Source: Corynespora cassiicola
Taxonomy: Eukaryota > Ascomycota > Dothideomycetes > Pleosporales > Corynesporascaceae
Direction of reading: 5' to 3'
DNA length: 64,000 bases
Assembly (NCBI GenBank): GCA_022059125.1
Contig: JAEUWY010000001.1
Span: 5,270,001-5,334,000, forward strand
The position numbers were made by a program, and so were the translations under genes. This document shows, piece by piece, positions 26,746 to 38,182 of this stretch. The notes beneath the pieces are model-generated. The model was given only the letters and a program-made list of their open reading frames with translations. It did not search any database and was not told where the DNA came from. Each line of letters opens with the position of its first letter. Position 1 is the first letter of the stretch.

Positions 26746-29471
26746 ATGTGTAGGAAATCACCGATGCCAGCAATGGCCGATGAGACGTTCTGCTCTTCTT
26801 GTCAGAAGATTCCACTACATTCTCTATTCTATGGTCAATATGATCCAAAGAACAGGTCAATTTTCTTCGGTCGTCTCAAAAAGATATTTACCAAGGAGAA
26901 TTGCCGACTTTGTCGATTCATCAGAGATATTCTTGTCGATCATTACAGGAAAGACTACGTGGAGAGGAAGCTCGGCGCTGGTCACGATCAGAACATCTGG
27001 CTGTATCAAAACGCAATCGACTTGCATTTTGACGAAGCTGCGAAACGTTCCAAAGTAAAGAAGCCATTCTATCTACAAGTTGGCTGTATCAGCGTTGTCT
27101 CGAGAGAAGGCTCCCATTTCCGCCGCGAAGACATGAGAAACGACGATGAGCTTACAAGGGACTGGGTCATGCCTTCCATTTTTGCTTTGAAACATCTACC
27201 ACAAGAAGAATCAGATCTTAAAGCTGGGAAATCACTCGAAAAGACAATCCCCGATCATAGAGGCCGCCTTGTCGACTGCAGAAAGATAGACTGGGGCCTC
27301 ATAAACCAATGGGACTCGGCATGTTCCCATCACGCAGGCCTCACTCCTGAAAAGGAGTTGAACCCAAATCTGAGAAGCAACTTTCGCGATCGATTAAGAG
27401 TCATTGATATTGAACAGGCGTGCGTCATTGCATGCCCACCCAACGCCTCCTATGTTGCTCTGAGCTACCAGTGGGGGTCGGATCAAAAACTAAAGTTGAA
27501 GAAAGCAAACATTTCAATGCTTGAAACCCCTGGTTATTTCAGTACTCCTGAGGGCGAACCGGCAAGGACTATTCGAGACTCCATGATTGTTGTCAAAAGA
27601 CTCGGTTACAGATACCTCTGGGTGGATGCACTTTGCATTGTGGTAATTTTCCTGTTAACGCCAGTGCGCTTACACAACTAACTCGATTGTAGCAAGACGA
27701 CACCGAAAATGTGATTATGAATGTCGATCAAATGGACCAGATTTATCAAGGGGCGCATTTGACTGTTGTTGCAGCAGCCGGAAAAGATGCCTACCACGGC
27801 CTTCCTGGGGTCACTCCAGAAACCCCAAGGTCTGAAGGACAACTGAGGATCATGATCAACGGTACTTGGATATCGAGTATGCTTGAAAGCGGTGCGGGTG
27901 CGATCAACTTCTCCCGTTGGATTACCAGAGCATGGACATGGTAAGTACTTTGAAGTTTCTGCTCAAGCGGCCCGCTAACTACAGCACAGTAAGTGTACTT
28001 CACGGCGCCGTGGTCTATTTCAACTATCGAGTCTTTTGCAGCTTACCGATCATCTCATGTTTAGATCAGGAGCGACTACTGTCCAGCCGGATTCTCTCAT
28101 TTACGAAATCTCAGGTATTCTTCAGCTGCAATCAAGGATGCGACTTTCAAGAGCAATATCAATTCGCTCGTATGGAAGATGCAACATATACGGTTCCAGA
28201 CCTAACCGCTCGCTTTGACTTTGAATATCGGGACTTGTGGGAGATCTATGCTTCCTCGGTGGCAGCATACACCAGACGATCAATGTCTGATCCTAAGGAT
28301 AAACTACGAGCATTTAATGGGGTCCTGAACTACTTGGAGAACCCATTTGGAGCTGCATTCTGGTTCGGTCTACCAGCGAACCTATTCGATGTCGCGTTAC
28401 TTTGGAAGCCTCGTAGATCGTGCAGACGCACCGACCTTGGTTTCCCCAGTTGGTCGTGGGTAAGCATTTTCTTGACAACCAGTTGAAGTCGTGATTTTGA
28501 CAACAGCTGATTGTATTGCAGTAAGCTTCATATTCTCACATCAACGTCACATGCGAATCCTAGTTCTCCCAGGTTTGATGCCTAAAGTACTTATCGTGAT
28601 TTACAGGGCGGGTTGGGATTGCACCGTCGTTTATAACCCTTCGGACTCTATGAATAATGTCTGCGAGTGTGTCATCAGCCAGGCCAACGTCACCATTCCT
28701 GGAAAAGGTTTTTTTCTCACTTCCTGCATCACGACCAAGCCGGATATTCCGCATGGCTGGCAACGATGTTTTGACAATGAAGAGCTTAGTGTTCAGTATA
28801 GGAGCTCGGATCCCGAATTTTCCTTCTATCGCTATCCCCGGCCAATGCCACGTATGAGCAAAGCTGAAAAAGACCTCCTGTCAAGTCACAAATCACCCGT
28901 CCTAAAAGTCGCAGCCAAAACGGCTCGATTCCTCTTGACGGAACAGCACTCCCGCCTGAGAGATGCCCTCGAGTTCCAAAAACCACGCTGTACCGAGGAC
29001 AGCCACGAACTATGCTACCTCGCGATTCTGGACGGCCAGAACCGAGAAGCGGGCACCATCATCGTGAATGGCGATCTGCGGCCTCGCCTTGCCAACAAGA
29101 TGCACAGATTTCTCGGCCTCTCGCGTTCGACGCTGCACCGCGTGGACGACCCGTCTTGGGACTCGGAAAGGAACGTATTCCGGCCCTGGACCGAGCAGCA
29201 GGGGACCAAGGTGCAGAAACAACTCAGGCGCTTGGATCAGCCCAACAAGATCTTGATGCTGGAAGATACTGAGCTGGAGGAGGGTTATGCGGAGGCGAAT
29301 GAGAGCTTCTTCGACCAAAAGTACTTTAGCGATCAGGTGTTTTGGCCAGCAGTCAATGTCTTGCTGCTCTCCGAAGAGAAGGATGGGGTCGTCGAGCGGT
29401 TGGGAATAGGCCAAATTCACGTTGACGCGTTTGAGCCGATTGCGCAGCAGGAGGAGCTATTGCTTGGTTAG
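26746..29471 (+). CDS. HET-domain (heterokaryon incompatibility) protein with two twin introns
   Basis: Model: join(26746..27642, 27693..27939, 28065..28458, 28607..29471), 800 aa. The HET domain shows its three classic blocks: YVALSYQWG (residue ~236), YRYLWVDALCIVQDD (~287-303) and RAWTYQERLLSSRILSF (~378-394). These are followed by DPKDKLRAFNGVL and the terminal block FPSWSWAGW (~508-516). An N-terminal CSSCQKIP/CRLCRFI cysteine cluster precedes the domain. HET proteins act in non-self recognition and trigger cell death on fusion of incompatible hyphae; the C-terminal ~285 residues, which would set specificity, resemble nothing I know. The second and third gaps behave as twin introns: 27940-28064 with an inner intron 27941-27989, and 28459-28606 with an inner intron 28460-28521. 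The third gap has no in-frame conventional acceptor. The joined frame is continuous and restores family motifs, which argues for an intact gene. Confidence 0.85.
27940..28064 (+). other. Putative D-type stwintron 1 in HET gene
   Basis: The inner intron 27941-27989 has donor GTAAGT, branch-like GCTAACTA and acceptor GCACAG. Its removal joins G27940 to TAAGTG at 27990, forming the donor GTAAGTG of an outer intron that ends TTTAG at 28064. The result reads ACA-TAT-CAG-GAG, restoring RAWTYQER. Confidence 0.75.
28459..28606 (+). other. Putative D-type stwintron 2 in HET gene
   Basis: The inner intron 28460-28521 runs from GTAAGC to ATTGCAG. Its removal joins G28459 to TAAGCT at 28522, making the donor GTAAGCT of an outer intron that ends TTACAG at 28606. 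The product reads TCG-TGG-GCG-GGT-TGG, that is SWAGW. A single ordinary intron over the same interval shifts frame and meets a stop within about ten codons. Confidence 0.78.
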
Positions 29472-29645
29472 AGTCCTTGTCGACCGATATACCCCACGGT
29501 ATACGGTAACAAGGCCATAACAACCACATGAGATGCGTAGACTCAAGTCCAGAAGAGCAGTTGTGTCAATAAACATCCATTCATATCAATTATATGTACA
29601 AAACGCTGGACCCCATGCCCAAGAAACCCTCATTTTCCACCACAC

Positions 29646-31082
29646 CTAAAACCTAGACTCGACCTTTTGCTCCGTGTCCTGCAGAGCCCAGTCACTCCTA
29701 GCCTTCTTCGACCGCACAGCATCGACCTGCTCCTTTGTAAATCCCTTGGCCTGAACAGCTGGGTTGTACCCCAGACCCGTAATCTTCGCAATCTCCTCGT
29801 TCGAGCGGTCGGTAGCCGCCTTGCCGTCGGCACGCTTGTACACGGTGCAAACCACGGCCCCGCCGAGGCCGAGGTTGTGCTGCAGCGCAACAGTGGTGTC
29901 CTTGACGGAGCGGTTGTTGGCCCATCCACGCATATGCCAGACGAGTTCGGCGCACTGGGCAAGACCAGTCGCACCGAGAGGGTGGCCCTTGGAGATGAGA
30001 CCTCCAGAGGGGTTGATGACGACCTTGCCGCCGTAGGTGATGCCGCCCTTGCGGATGAGTTCGTGGGCCTTGCCCTTGGGGGCAAGACCGAGGGCCTCGA
30101 TGGTGACCATCTCGTTTGCGGAGAAGCAGTCGTGGAGCTCGCACACCTTGACCTCGTCGGGGTGCACCTTGGCCTCCTCCAGGGCCGTCTTTGCGGCGTT
30201 CTCGGACATGGAGTAGCCGATTAGGTCGATGGCGGAGCGGTTGAAGAGGGCGGGCGAGTCGGTGGCGAGGCATTGGCCTGCGATGAGAACAGCCTGGTCC
30301 TTGAGATGGGGCCTGGCGTCCAGGAATGACTGAGATACGAGGACGGCGGCAGCAGATCCGTCCGAGGTCGGGCAGCACTGGAGCTTGGTGAGTGGCTCGT
30401 GGATCATGGGTGCCTTCATGACCTGCTCCAGCGTGTATTCGTCCTGGAACTGCGAGTAAGGGTTGTTCTTCGAGTGTGCATGATTGATGCGTCCAATCTC
30501 AGCGAAGTCCTCGAGTGTAGATCCGTACCTGATTGGATTCTTATCAGTACAGGAATCAAGGCTGAGGGGGGGGGGGCAAAATAGTACTCACTTCTCCATG
30601 TGTTCCCTTCCAGCGTTTCCGAACATTTGTGCGGCACCTGGAGCCTTTGTAATTCCCCTCGTCTCCTTCATGATCAGACTGCTAGTTCCTGTCGGGTTGG
30701 CGCGGTCCTGGAAGAAGGTCTGCAAGCTACCCGGGAACATCTTCTCGAAACCCACGACGAGCACACAGTCGGCGGCACCGTGCGCAATCATGTTGCGTCC
30801 CATGAAGAGACCCGTAGATCCAGTTGAGCAGTTGTTGTTGACATTGTAGACGGGAATTCCAGTCATTCCGAACTGATAGAAGACGCGCTGACCGCAGGTC
30901 GAGTCTCCATAGCAGTAGCATGCAACGCCCTGCTCTACATCGTCGTAGTTGATGTGCGCATCAAGCATGGCCTTGACACCTGCTTCGAATCCAAGCTCTG
31001 GGTAGTCGACCTTCCCTCGCGGTTTAATAAACTTGGTCATGCCCACGCCGAGGACGTAGACGGGCTCCTTTTCGCGGACCAT
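29646..31082 (-). CDS. SCP2/SCPx-type thiolase (peroxisomal 3-ketoacyl-CoA thiolase family)
   Basis: Model: complement(join(29646..30528, 30592..31082)), 457 aa, the length of fungal SCP-x thiolases that lack the sterol-carrier domain. The reaction class is thiolytic cleavage of 3-oxoacyl-CoA, usually of branched or sterol-type chains in peroxisomes. Visible motifs: PVYVLGVGMTKF at the N-terminus; VNNNCSTGS with the nucleophile Cys at residue 85; CELHDCFSANEM with the catalytic His; and GGLISKGHPLGATGLAQ near the end with the second active-site His. The start MVREKEPVYV fits the family; an in-frame upstream extension exists but is not conserved-looking. The protein ends SRF, at best a weak variant of a PTS1 signal. 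It converges on the HET gene with only 174 bases between the stops. Confidence 0.93.
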
Positions 31083-32538
31083 GATGGCAGATGTGATGCG
31101 GGGGGTGTTTAGTTTCGAGATGGGATGTGCAAGAGTCAATCGATGCCCTTTTCAACAGCGGGGAAAAAAGGGTACAGGCGAGGCAGGAGTTATGTCTGTT
31201 GTAGTGGGAACTCTTAGAGCGCGAGGAGTCCGGGGTAATAAAAGGCGCGCAACCGTCCCGTGGCGACGTGAACGTGGAGAAGCGGGTCAGCCGAGGTAGC
31301 TTCCGCTTGGGGAACGGGAGGCGGCCACATCTGTTGCAGCGGCTATGAATAGCCGAACCGATGCCCGGTTGCCTATCGCCATGTCTCAGTGTTTTCTACT
31401 TGTGATGCTGGGCCTTATTACCGCCAGCCAATTGCCTAGGTATCCGATGCATGGGCATGCTTGCCGAACGATGAGCGAGGCAGTATTTGCTTCGAGGTCA
31501 CAGTCGCCAAGTACCGAGCTTTCCCATGATTTTGCTGACCGGCAAAACTCTAGTCAGGCCTGCTGCACAACAGTTCCAGGCAAAATAAAGTCCAGCGATC
31601 GCGATACCGCAGTTCGCCGCGATTGGCTAGCTTTGTAGCGGCAGCTCGAAGTGTTCCATGAGCTTGCTAGGCGTTCACTTAAACTGGAAGTGCCAATAAG
31701 AATCCTTCGCGCCTGTGGCAATCTCCAGTATTCCAGCTCGAATTCATCACACAGACACTGGAAGTAACTTCTAGGAAACGTACTAGCGATATTTCATATT
31801 ACTAACAAATAGCACCAGGCCATCGACTGTGTGAAAATAGTTTACAGAATATGGTAGCATAGCACATGAACTCCAAAGGATCTATCACACTTACAAGTCC
31901 ATTGGACCGAGATACAATCTGCCCTATCATTCTCGCATCTCATACCGATATTCAACTGCAACCGCATGGAAATGGATAACACGCAAAACAACCAACATAC
32001 GTAATAAATCATCGCAGATTCAATTGACTACGATTATATCCCAACGCCTTGCTATCTGTTAAAGTACCCATATGCCTCCCAGATAATGACGCTAAGAATA
32101 CCGACCATGGATGGGGCTAAAAAGGACCGGCCCTCCACTCTGCCGAGGTGATAGTAGTAGTAATAGGAAATTGTGCCTCAAAAGGAATAAACTCCCAGCC
32201 CGATTCCCAGATGATGATTGTTGACAAACAAACGCCGGACCGGTCATTACAGAGTGTATGTGAATATGTGAGTATGTCTCCCAGAAGGATCCCAGCCTTT
32301 TCTTTTGGTTTTTACCGCCCCGCCCATCGTCTAGCTCCTGTCCTCGCAGAAAAGGAAAAAAAAGATAGATGATTAAAAAATGGTCATGCGTGAACGTCGA
32401 ATATGCACACTCAGGCTCCTTAAAAGATTCATCATCGCGAATGAATGGAGGCCGATAGGATTCGGCCCATTTCTACACGTCCTCGTGGATAGGATTATTG
32501 TCGCGTTTTTGTTCTTTCGCTTCCGGTCGTCTGTTCTC
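31083..32538. other. Intergenic region
   Basis: 1.46 kb between the thiolase start and the kelch gene stop. The open frames are short and unconvincing. The middle (about 31700-32100) is noticeably more AT-rich. No RNA gene recognised. Confidence 0.5.
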
Positions 32539-35096
32539 TCATAGATCGTCGCCGCCGACTTCTACAAATCGTCCGCGAATGGGTCGCCGTCTGCTGTCAA
32601 CACTGCCTCGTAGGCTTCCGTCGTCCCCTAGGCCTCGCAAACTTCCTCCCTCCCCACCGTAGCCACCTGGACCGAGGCCAGCTGCACCACTCATTACGGG
32701 CTGGCCTTGTATTGGGACGGGCTGGGCATAGAAATGTGCGGGGGTATTGCTCGTGCTGGGCGCGGTAGCATCGCTATACTGCGTTCCCTCCGGGCTGCCT
32801 ATTCTGTCGGAAAAGGATGGATGGGAGCGAGAACGGTTGGAAGGATCAGGAGGTGGAGGGTAATAGACTTGTGGTTGACCGTTCATCGCGTAAGAGGGGT
32901 GGGTTGGAGACATCGGTGTGGGGTAGGGATATTGCTGTCGTGATTGAGCGGCGGCTGAGGGAGGCGGGTAGTGTGGGTCGTAGGAATTATGAGTATCATA
33001 AGCTGATGAGTTAGGATTATCGGTATAAGGAGAATATGGACTATGTTGCTGATAAGAAGGCTGAGGAAATTCGGTGCCGTAGGGTGAAGGAAAAGCGCCG
33101 GATGTCGGCGAGCCGGCATGATATGCCTGTGGAGGATAAGGAGAGTTAGGTGCTTGTTGGTCGTAACTTGTGGATCGAGAATGAGCGGAGTTGCCTGTGT
33201 AAGCTGGGTGCATGGCCGCATCGGGCTGTTGTTGTACACTCATGTACTTTGTCATGCCCGGTGAGTGCATCTCATGAACAGGCGAGGTGGCTGCGAGCTC
33301 GGCGGGGGGCGGGGATGGGGACTTTCCATCATCTATCTTGCGAGCTTTCTTGCGGCGATGTAGACAGAAAAGGATGATGCACAGAATGGCAATCAGCCCG
33401 GCAAGTCCTCCAATAACACCTCCTGCGATAGCGCCAACATTGCTGGACTTTCCGCCAGCTCCGGGAGTGCTGGTGCTGGTCGAAATCGAACGTGTGGCGG
33501 TGCGGGCTGAGAATGACGCGACGCGGGTGAAGTAGACACTGAGGTCAGGATTGTCCCAGCTGGGTGGCTGTGTAACGGTTGCACCACCAGTGGGGCTATT
33601 GCTTGTTAGAAAGGCTTCGCAAGGCTTGATGTAAGATCGTGTTACTCACCCGCCGCCGATTGCAGATATAACAGGGGTAGGAACGAAGTATGTCGAGAGC
33701 TTGGGATCGTATTTGTCCCACAGGGTTTTTTGGGCGCCGTTGTAACCAAGATTCATATTATGTTGGCCATTTCCGTTAGGAGAGTCACACATGTCGGAGT
33801 TGGTGAACCAGCCTCCAATGACCAACATCTGATCTCGGCTGACGACATTTGCCGAGCATCCCCCATGGGGATAAAAGGATTGGGTGGAGTTATTGGTAGG
33901 ATAGGCCTTGATCCACGTGAATGAAGGGAGCGACAGTATGTATACATCGTCAAATCCAGTCACGTCTTCGATTCCGAAGCCTCCGTAGAGATAGCTGTTG
34001 AGGTTAGGAACGAAGCTAGAAGTGGGCAATCTCGAACAATAAGCTGACTCACATGTTGTAGGAGCTCTGATCATCGGCCCAGGTAACACCGGCACAGAAC
34101 TGTCGCCGCATGTCTGGAACCTGCCCTTGGGCGGTTTGGGTATACCATTTCGAGGATGACACGTCAAAGATATGCATGATCTACACGAGTCAGTCTTGAG
34201 CCATCCAAAATAGAATGCGATTTGCCTTACGCTCATGTTTGCCTACATCATATCACTGTTAGCGCTTATACACACATTGGGTCTATACTAGCTTACCCCG
34301 ACAAAGGTTCCGTTGCGATAGGGATCCTCCACACCACCAAAGTAGACTAAAAGCCCTCCGTCTGAAGCCGGAAGGTACACCATCTGACCCTCAGCACGTC
34401 CAACTGAGTCCGGCCCGGTATTGTTGTTCAGGGTGCCGGCCGTGTAATCGTACCTGACCAAATTGCTCGTGGCAATGGGCGGGCCGTCCCAGCCGGGCGT
34501 CGTCTGCTCATTTATCCAGCCTCCGTAATAGTATCCAAATCCGAGCTCTGGAATATGCGTGCCGGCACCGTATGCAACGCGTTGTATGTCGTTGACGTTG
34601 CTTGTGTACTCTGTTTCGTTCCACTGGTTCAAGACTGTATCGTATGTCCAAAAGCTGAAATCGGATGGGTTGCCTTGATATTCTCCTCCGAATAGATAAA
34701 AGCACTTGTTCACTTCATCGGCCCATAATATTCCTCCCGAAACGCTCGGAACGGTCGCGTTCTTGGTCAAATTCGCATACTGGGCCGGCATGCCAACATC
34801 TTGGGTGGTCGTGTTCAGGTCGCTGTAGAGCAGCCATGTGTCTGGGCATGCGCATTAGTAGTAGCGACGCGATGGATTCGAGTATGCGACTTACTGGTAT
34901 AATTGAGAGGATTCGACGACAAAGGATTCCAAGCGACCAGGCCTCCGTCAATGTACAGCTTCCCATCGACTTCGGCAGTTTGGTGGCCCCACCGCCTGCA
35001 GAAATCGTTCAAGGGGTCCTTTGTTGCCTGCAGCGACGGTGCAGCAAAGTTGATGGCGACGAAGAGACATGATAGTAAAAATGCCATGGCCGGCAT
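32539..35096 (-). CDS. Kelch-repeat, single-pass membrane protein with Pro/Tyr/Ser-rich cytoplasmic tail
   Basis: Model: complement(join(32539..33601, 33650..33994, 34053..34180, 34231..34242, 34297..34841, 34895..35096)), 764 aa. The start MPAMAFLLSCLFVAINFA is a signal peptide; a second in-frame Met at 35087 is equally possible. The extracellular half shows kelch-type beta-propeller blades (LYIDGGLV, FYLFGGEY, LLVYFGGVED, IYLYGGFGIED, MLVIGGWF) and several N-glycosylation sequons. A transmembrane helix follows (IAGGVIGGLAGLIAILCII), with the basic stop-transfer sequence HRRKKARK. The tail of ~270 residues is rich in Pro, Tyr, Ser and Gln. The architecture matches fungal proteins annotated as cell-wall or kelch-domain membrane proteins; function unknown. 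A 12-nt micro-exon (34231-34242, encoding ANMS) is required to keep frame between the third blade and IMHIFDV. Confidence 0.85.
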
Positions 35097-37603
35097 ACAT
35101 GTCTAGTCGGACCTAACAGACATGAACCCGCGATGGCGGTTCTTCAATGCGAAAAAGGAGCAAAGGGTAGTAGAGGTGTGGAGAGAAGGGCAAAAGAGCG
35201 TGACCCACAACAGCGGAGAGACGACCAAATATGACAGGGCTGAAGGGTGGAGGGCCCGTGGGCCAAGGAAAGGCGCAAATGCTAGGACGGCTTCTCTCGC
35301 TCCCATTCGCAGTGCAGTCGAAGGGAACAGCTAGATGCTGACCGTTGGCGACGGGCGCCTTTGGTGGTCAATCCTCAGGATCTCAGCTATGCTCTCTTGA
35401 GCTGCATGCGCCAATAGCGCGCAGTGGGACTTGAGGCCCGAGTGGGCGCGTCACTTGCGGGTGCGGGATCCCGGTTTAGAGGATGGACAAGGCAGGGATC
35501 ATCAGGTTCTGACCCGAGCGAGGGAGCGAGCTGGATGTGCTGTCCCTGCGGGTGCTGCTCCCCTGGAACGACAGTCATTTGGCCGAGGGGGCATAGAATC
35601 ATTTCCTGATGGCGACGGCGGAAGCCAGGGCGTCGGACAGGGCAGAGAATGAGCGGCAGGCGTCGCTGAGCCAGGCAGTTGTCTCATGAGCCTCCCACGC
35701 TACCGTCTGCCGTGTCTGCTGGGAACAGTCGGGACGGTGGCGGAGGCTGCGGGGGAACGCTCAGCTGCACATGCGGAGCTTGAGTCCAGACGCGACTCGG
35801 TGTTTCTCGCGAAAGGACGTGATTTCTGTGGCCCGCTGCGAGCCCTCCCCGACCAATCGCCTCAGTTGACGATCGTAATTGAAATGTCCTGCTTCTGTCG
35901 CTGGCCGCGGCGTTTGCTGTCTGAGCTCGTTCGTATTGCTTTGTGCTACTGGCAGCAGGCCCCACGGTGCGATCACCAAGAAATCTCCCGCCCGGAATCG
36001 AAATCTCGACAATCACTGGCGATGGCGAATCTCGTAGAGGGCCAACAGCAGCGCCATTGCATGGCTGGCCCTGTGCGGTTTCAGGCTTCAGGCTTCTGTC
36101 CTGCAGTCACCCGCAGCGTGTTGGGAGATAGGGGGCGGTGTGTCCGTTTATTGAACTTCCATTAAGCTTTCAATCCACGTCCCTAACCGACGTCGTTCCC
36201 GCATCCTTCTCCTAGTGTGCAGAAACGAGGAGGCGGAGCAAGTACCGAAGGGAGAGGCGACCGCAGGTACGGACGTGCAGTGCTGCCTCGACCCGCCCGG
36301 CCTCCGTGACGGAAAAGAGCTGTGCTCTCCCATCAGAGTTCGGCCCGCCCTACAGAGGTTTCAGCTTGCGCCTCCTGTGATTTGGCTGGCCCGATGCATA
36401 CGAACGAGGCCTTCGCGACGTCAGCACTTGCCGGCCTTAAAAGACGGCGGCGCTTCACTGCTCAGTCGAATCAGTCAGAGCAGTCAAATGCTGCGAGTCC
36501 GCCCCATCTCTCCCAGCAGCAAGACTCGCATTGCCGCCCAGACCAGCAGGGCGGATACGTGGCACATGGACCGGTGATCCCGTTGACAGGTGCTGCCTGG
36601 CCTGGCTGTCGAATATGTAGGCCTAAAGCGAACCCAGAGCTCCGAGACCGACTCGAGAGCCGGCGAAGGTGAACCCCAGGATTAGAACAGCCGTCTTCAG
36701 TCTGGGTCAAGGAATAATGGCGGATCCATAAACAGGAGGATTTTGCCAGAATTGCTGACCGTGATATGTATGTATGAGGGAGGAAGGGCTTGCACGCGCA
36801 GCGAGAAGAAGAATTCGACGCGCGTCTTGGCGCTGCTAATCCGCTTTAGGAAAATGGCCGACCTTTCCACCCCTTCGATCTGCCCGCGGCACGACGAGAT
36901 AATCTCAGACCACGTTCATGGCGATTCATGGCCTCTCTGCTTTCCAGTCCGAGTTGCCCTCCTGATGTTGAGTTTGGATGGGCGCTGTTGGCGGTTTAGT
37001 TCCTTTTCGTCACCGGTCGCGCTTGCTTTTCAGCTGCTATTTTGGTGCCCGCCTACCAGTGATTAATTTCTTCTCCTTTTTCCAAGCACCGACCTCAAGA
37101 GGAGTTGCCAGGAATGGGCTCGGGGGACTTATCCACGGCTACATCAGGGTCTTGAAGGCCTGTATATTTTGTTCCGAAGATCTCCAGTCTGACCCACATC
37201 CACGGACGTTGAAGGCAGCTACCGATGGGCGCCCCGTATGGCAATGCTCGACAACAAATACGACTATTTTTAAACCCCGAAACCGAGCAATCCGCAACTT
37301 TGAGAGTGCCATGCTTGCTTTCTTATGCGTTAATTCTGCTTCCCGTCTGGCTCAAGAGAGCCCGATGCACAATCTTCGCTATACCTACTATGATGTCCGA
37401 CCATAATCGCTCGTGTCCACTTAAGAACCCACCACCAATTCAGAACGCGTCCAGATTAATCTAGCATGGCTTTCGCTAGCTACAAGAGGCCCCGTTCCCA
37501 CTTGCTCTTTGGATCTACTGAATGGTTTTTTAAGCGTTTGTATCGCCTTTGCGCATATTTACCTTCTCGTTCTCGAAATTTTCAACAATAAGACGTGTTC
37601 TAA
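35097..37603. other. Large intergenic region up to tRNA-Ser
   Basis: 2.5 kb with no supportable protein gene; frames up to 159 codons occur on both strands over the same bases without motifs. It contains the kelch gene promoter on the left and the tRNA 5' flank on the right. Confidence 0.5.
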
Positions 37604-37684
37604 GGCGCGGTGGCGGAGTGGTTATCGCGCAAGACTAGAAATCTTGTTCCTTCGGGAGCGTCAGTTCGAATCTGGCCCGCGTCG
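37604..37684 (+). tRNA. tRNA-Ser(AGA)
   Basis: An 81-nt cloverleaf. The acceptor stem GGCGCGG pairs with CCGCGTC (one G-U) and a discriminator G follows. Box A (TGGCGGAGTGG) and box B (GTTCGAATC) are intact. The anticodon stem CAAGA/TCTTG encloses the loop CTAGAAA, giving anticodon AGA. A long variable arm (TTCCTTCGGGAGC) is diagnostic of a class II tRNA-Ser. No intron. Confidence 0.95.
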
Positions 37685-37706
37685 CTGAAGTTCATACAGT
37701 CAATTC

Positions 37707-37713
37707 TTTTTTT
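37707..37713 (+). terminator. Pol III terminator of tRNA-Ser
   Basis: A run of seven T 22 bases after the tRNA 3' end, the standard RNA polymerase III stop signal. Confidence 0.8.
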
Positions 37714-38182
37714 GCGGTCCAGAACGATTTGTGGAGAGGAGTGGTGTGTTGAGCAAGTTCGCTTCCAGGATGTTGGTTTTTTGGTCACATGACAGAACTT
37801 GACGCTGGACGCCCTCCACGTTGGTTTTGGGATCCTTTGCTTTTTTGACCAGGAATAGATTCTGGTTTTGTTTTTGTTTTATCATCACAAAGAGCGAGCC
37901 TTTGACTGTTCACTCTTCTGTGGACAACAATATCAGCTCCATTACCTTTTTTCAAACCTGTAATTGTTCCTTGATTGTTTTTTTGCCTTGCGGTCGCCTC
38001 ACTTGCCGGTCTTACACTATTATAGGTGTTTCTTTTTGATGGGTGACATTTCTTCATCGGCCCTTCCCGCCTTTTTGTTTCCTATGCTCGCCATCTCATC
38101 ATGGCCATCTCTTCCGGGCACACACCACCTCGTGAATCTTTTGAACATTCGTACATGATATCATAGCAAACAAGTCTACTCA
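37714..38182. other. Gap between tRNA-Ser and SKI8 3' end
   Basis: 469 T-rich bases with no gene; holds the SKI8 3' flank. Confidence 0.5.

Noticed and set aside
27941..28041. Single ordinary intron as the second HET intron
   Set aside because: In frame, but it inserts foreign residues inside the RAWTYQER motif; the two-step splice restores the motif exactly.
29646..29654. C-terminal SRF of the thiolase as a peroxisomal PTS1
   Set aside because: Phe at the last position departs from the usual Leu/Met; kept only as a weak possibility.
29667..30224. 185-codon open frame opposite the thiolase
   Set aside because: Shadow of the thiolase coding strand; the thiolase motifs are unequivocal.
35686..36165. 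159-codon frame upstream of tRNA-Ser
   Set aside because: No conserved segment, overlapped by open frames on the other strand.
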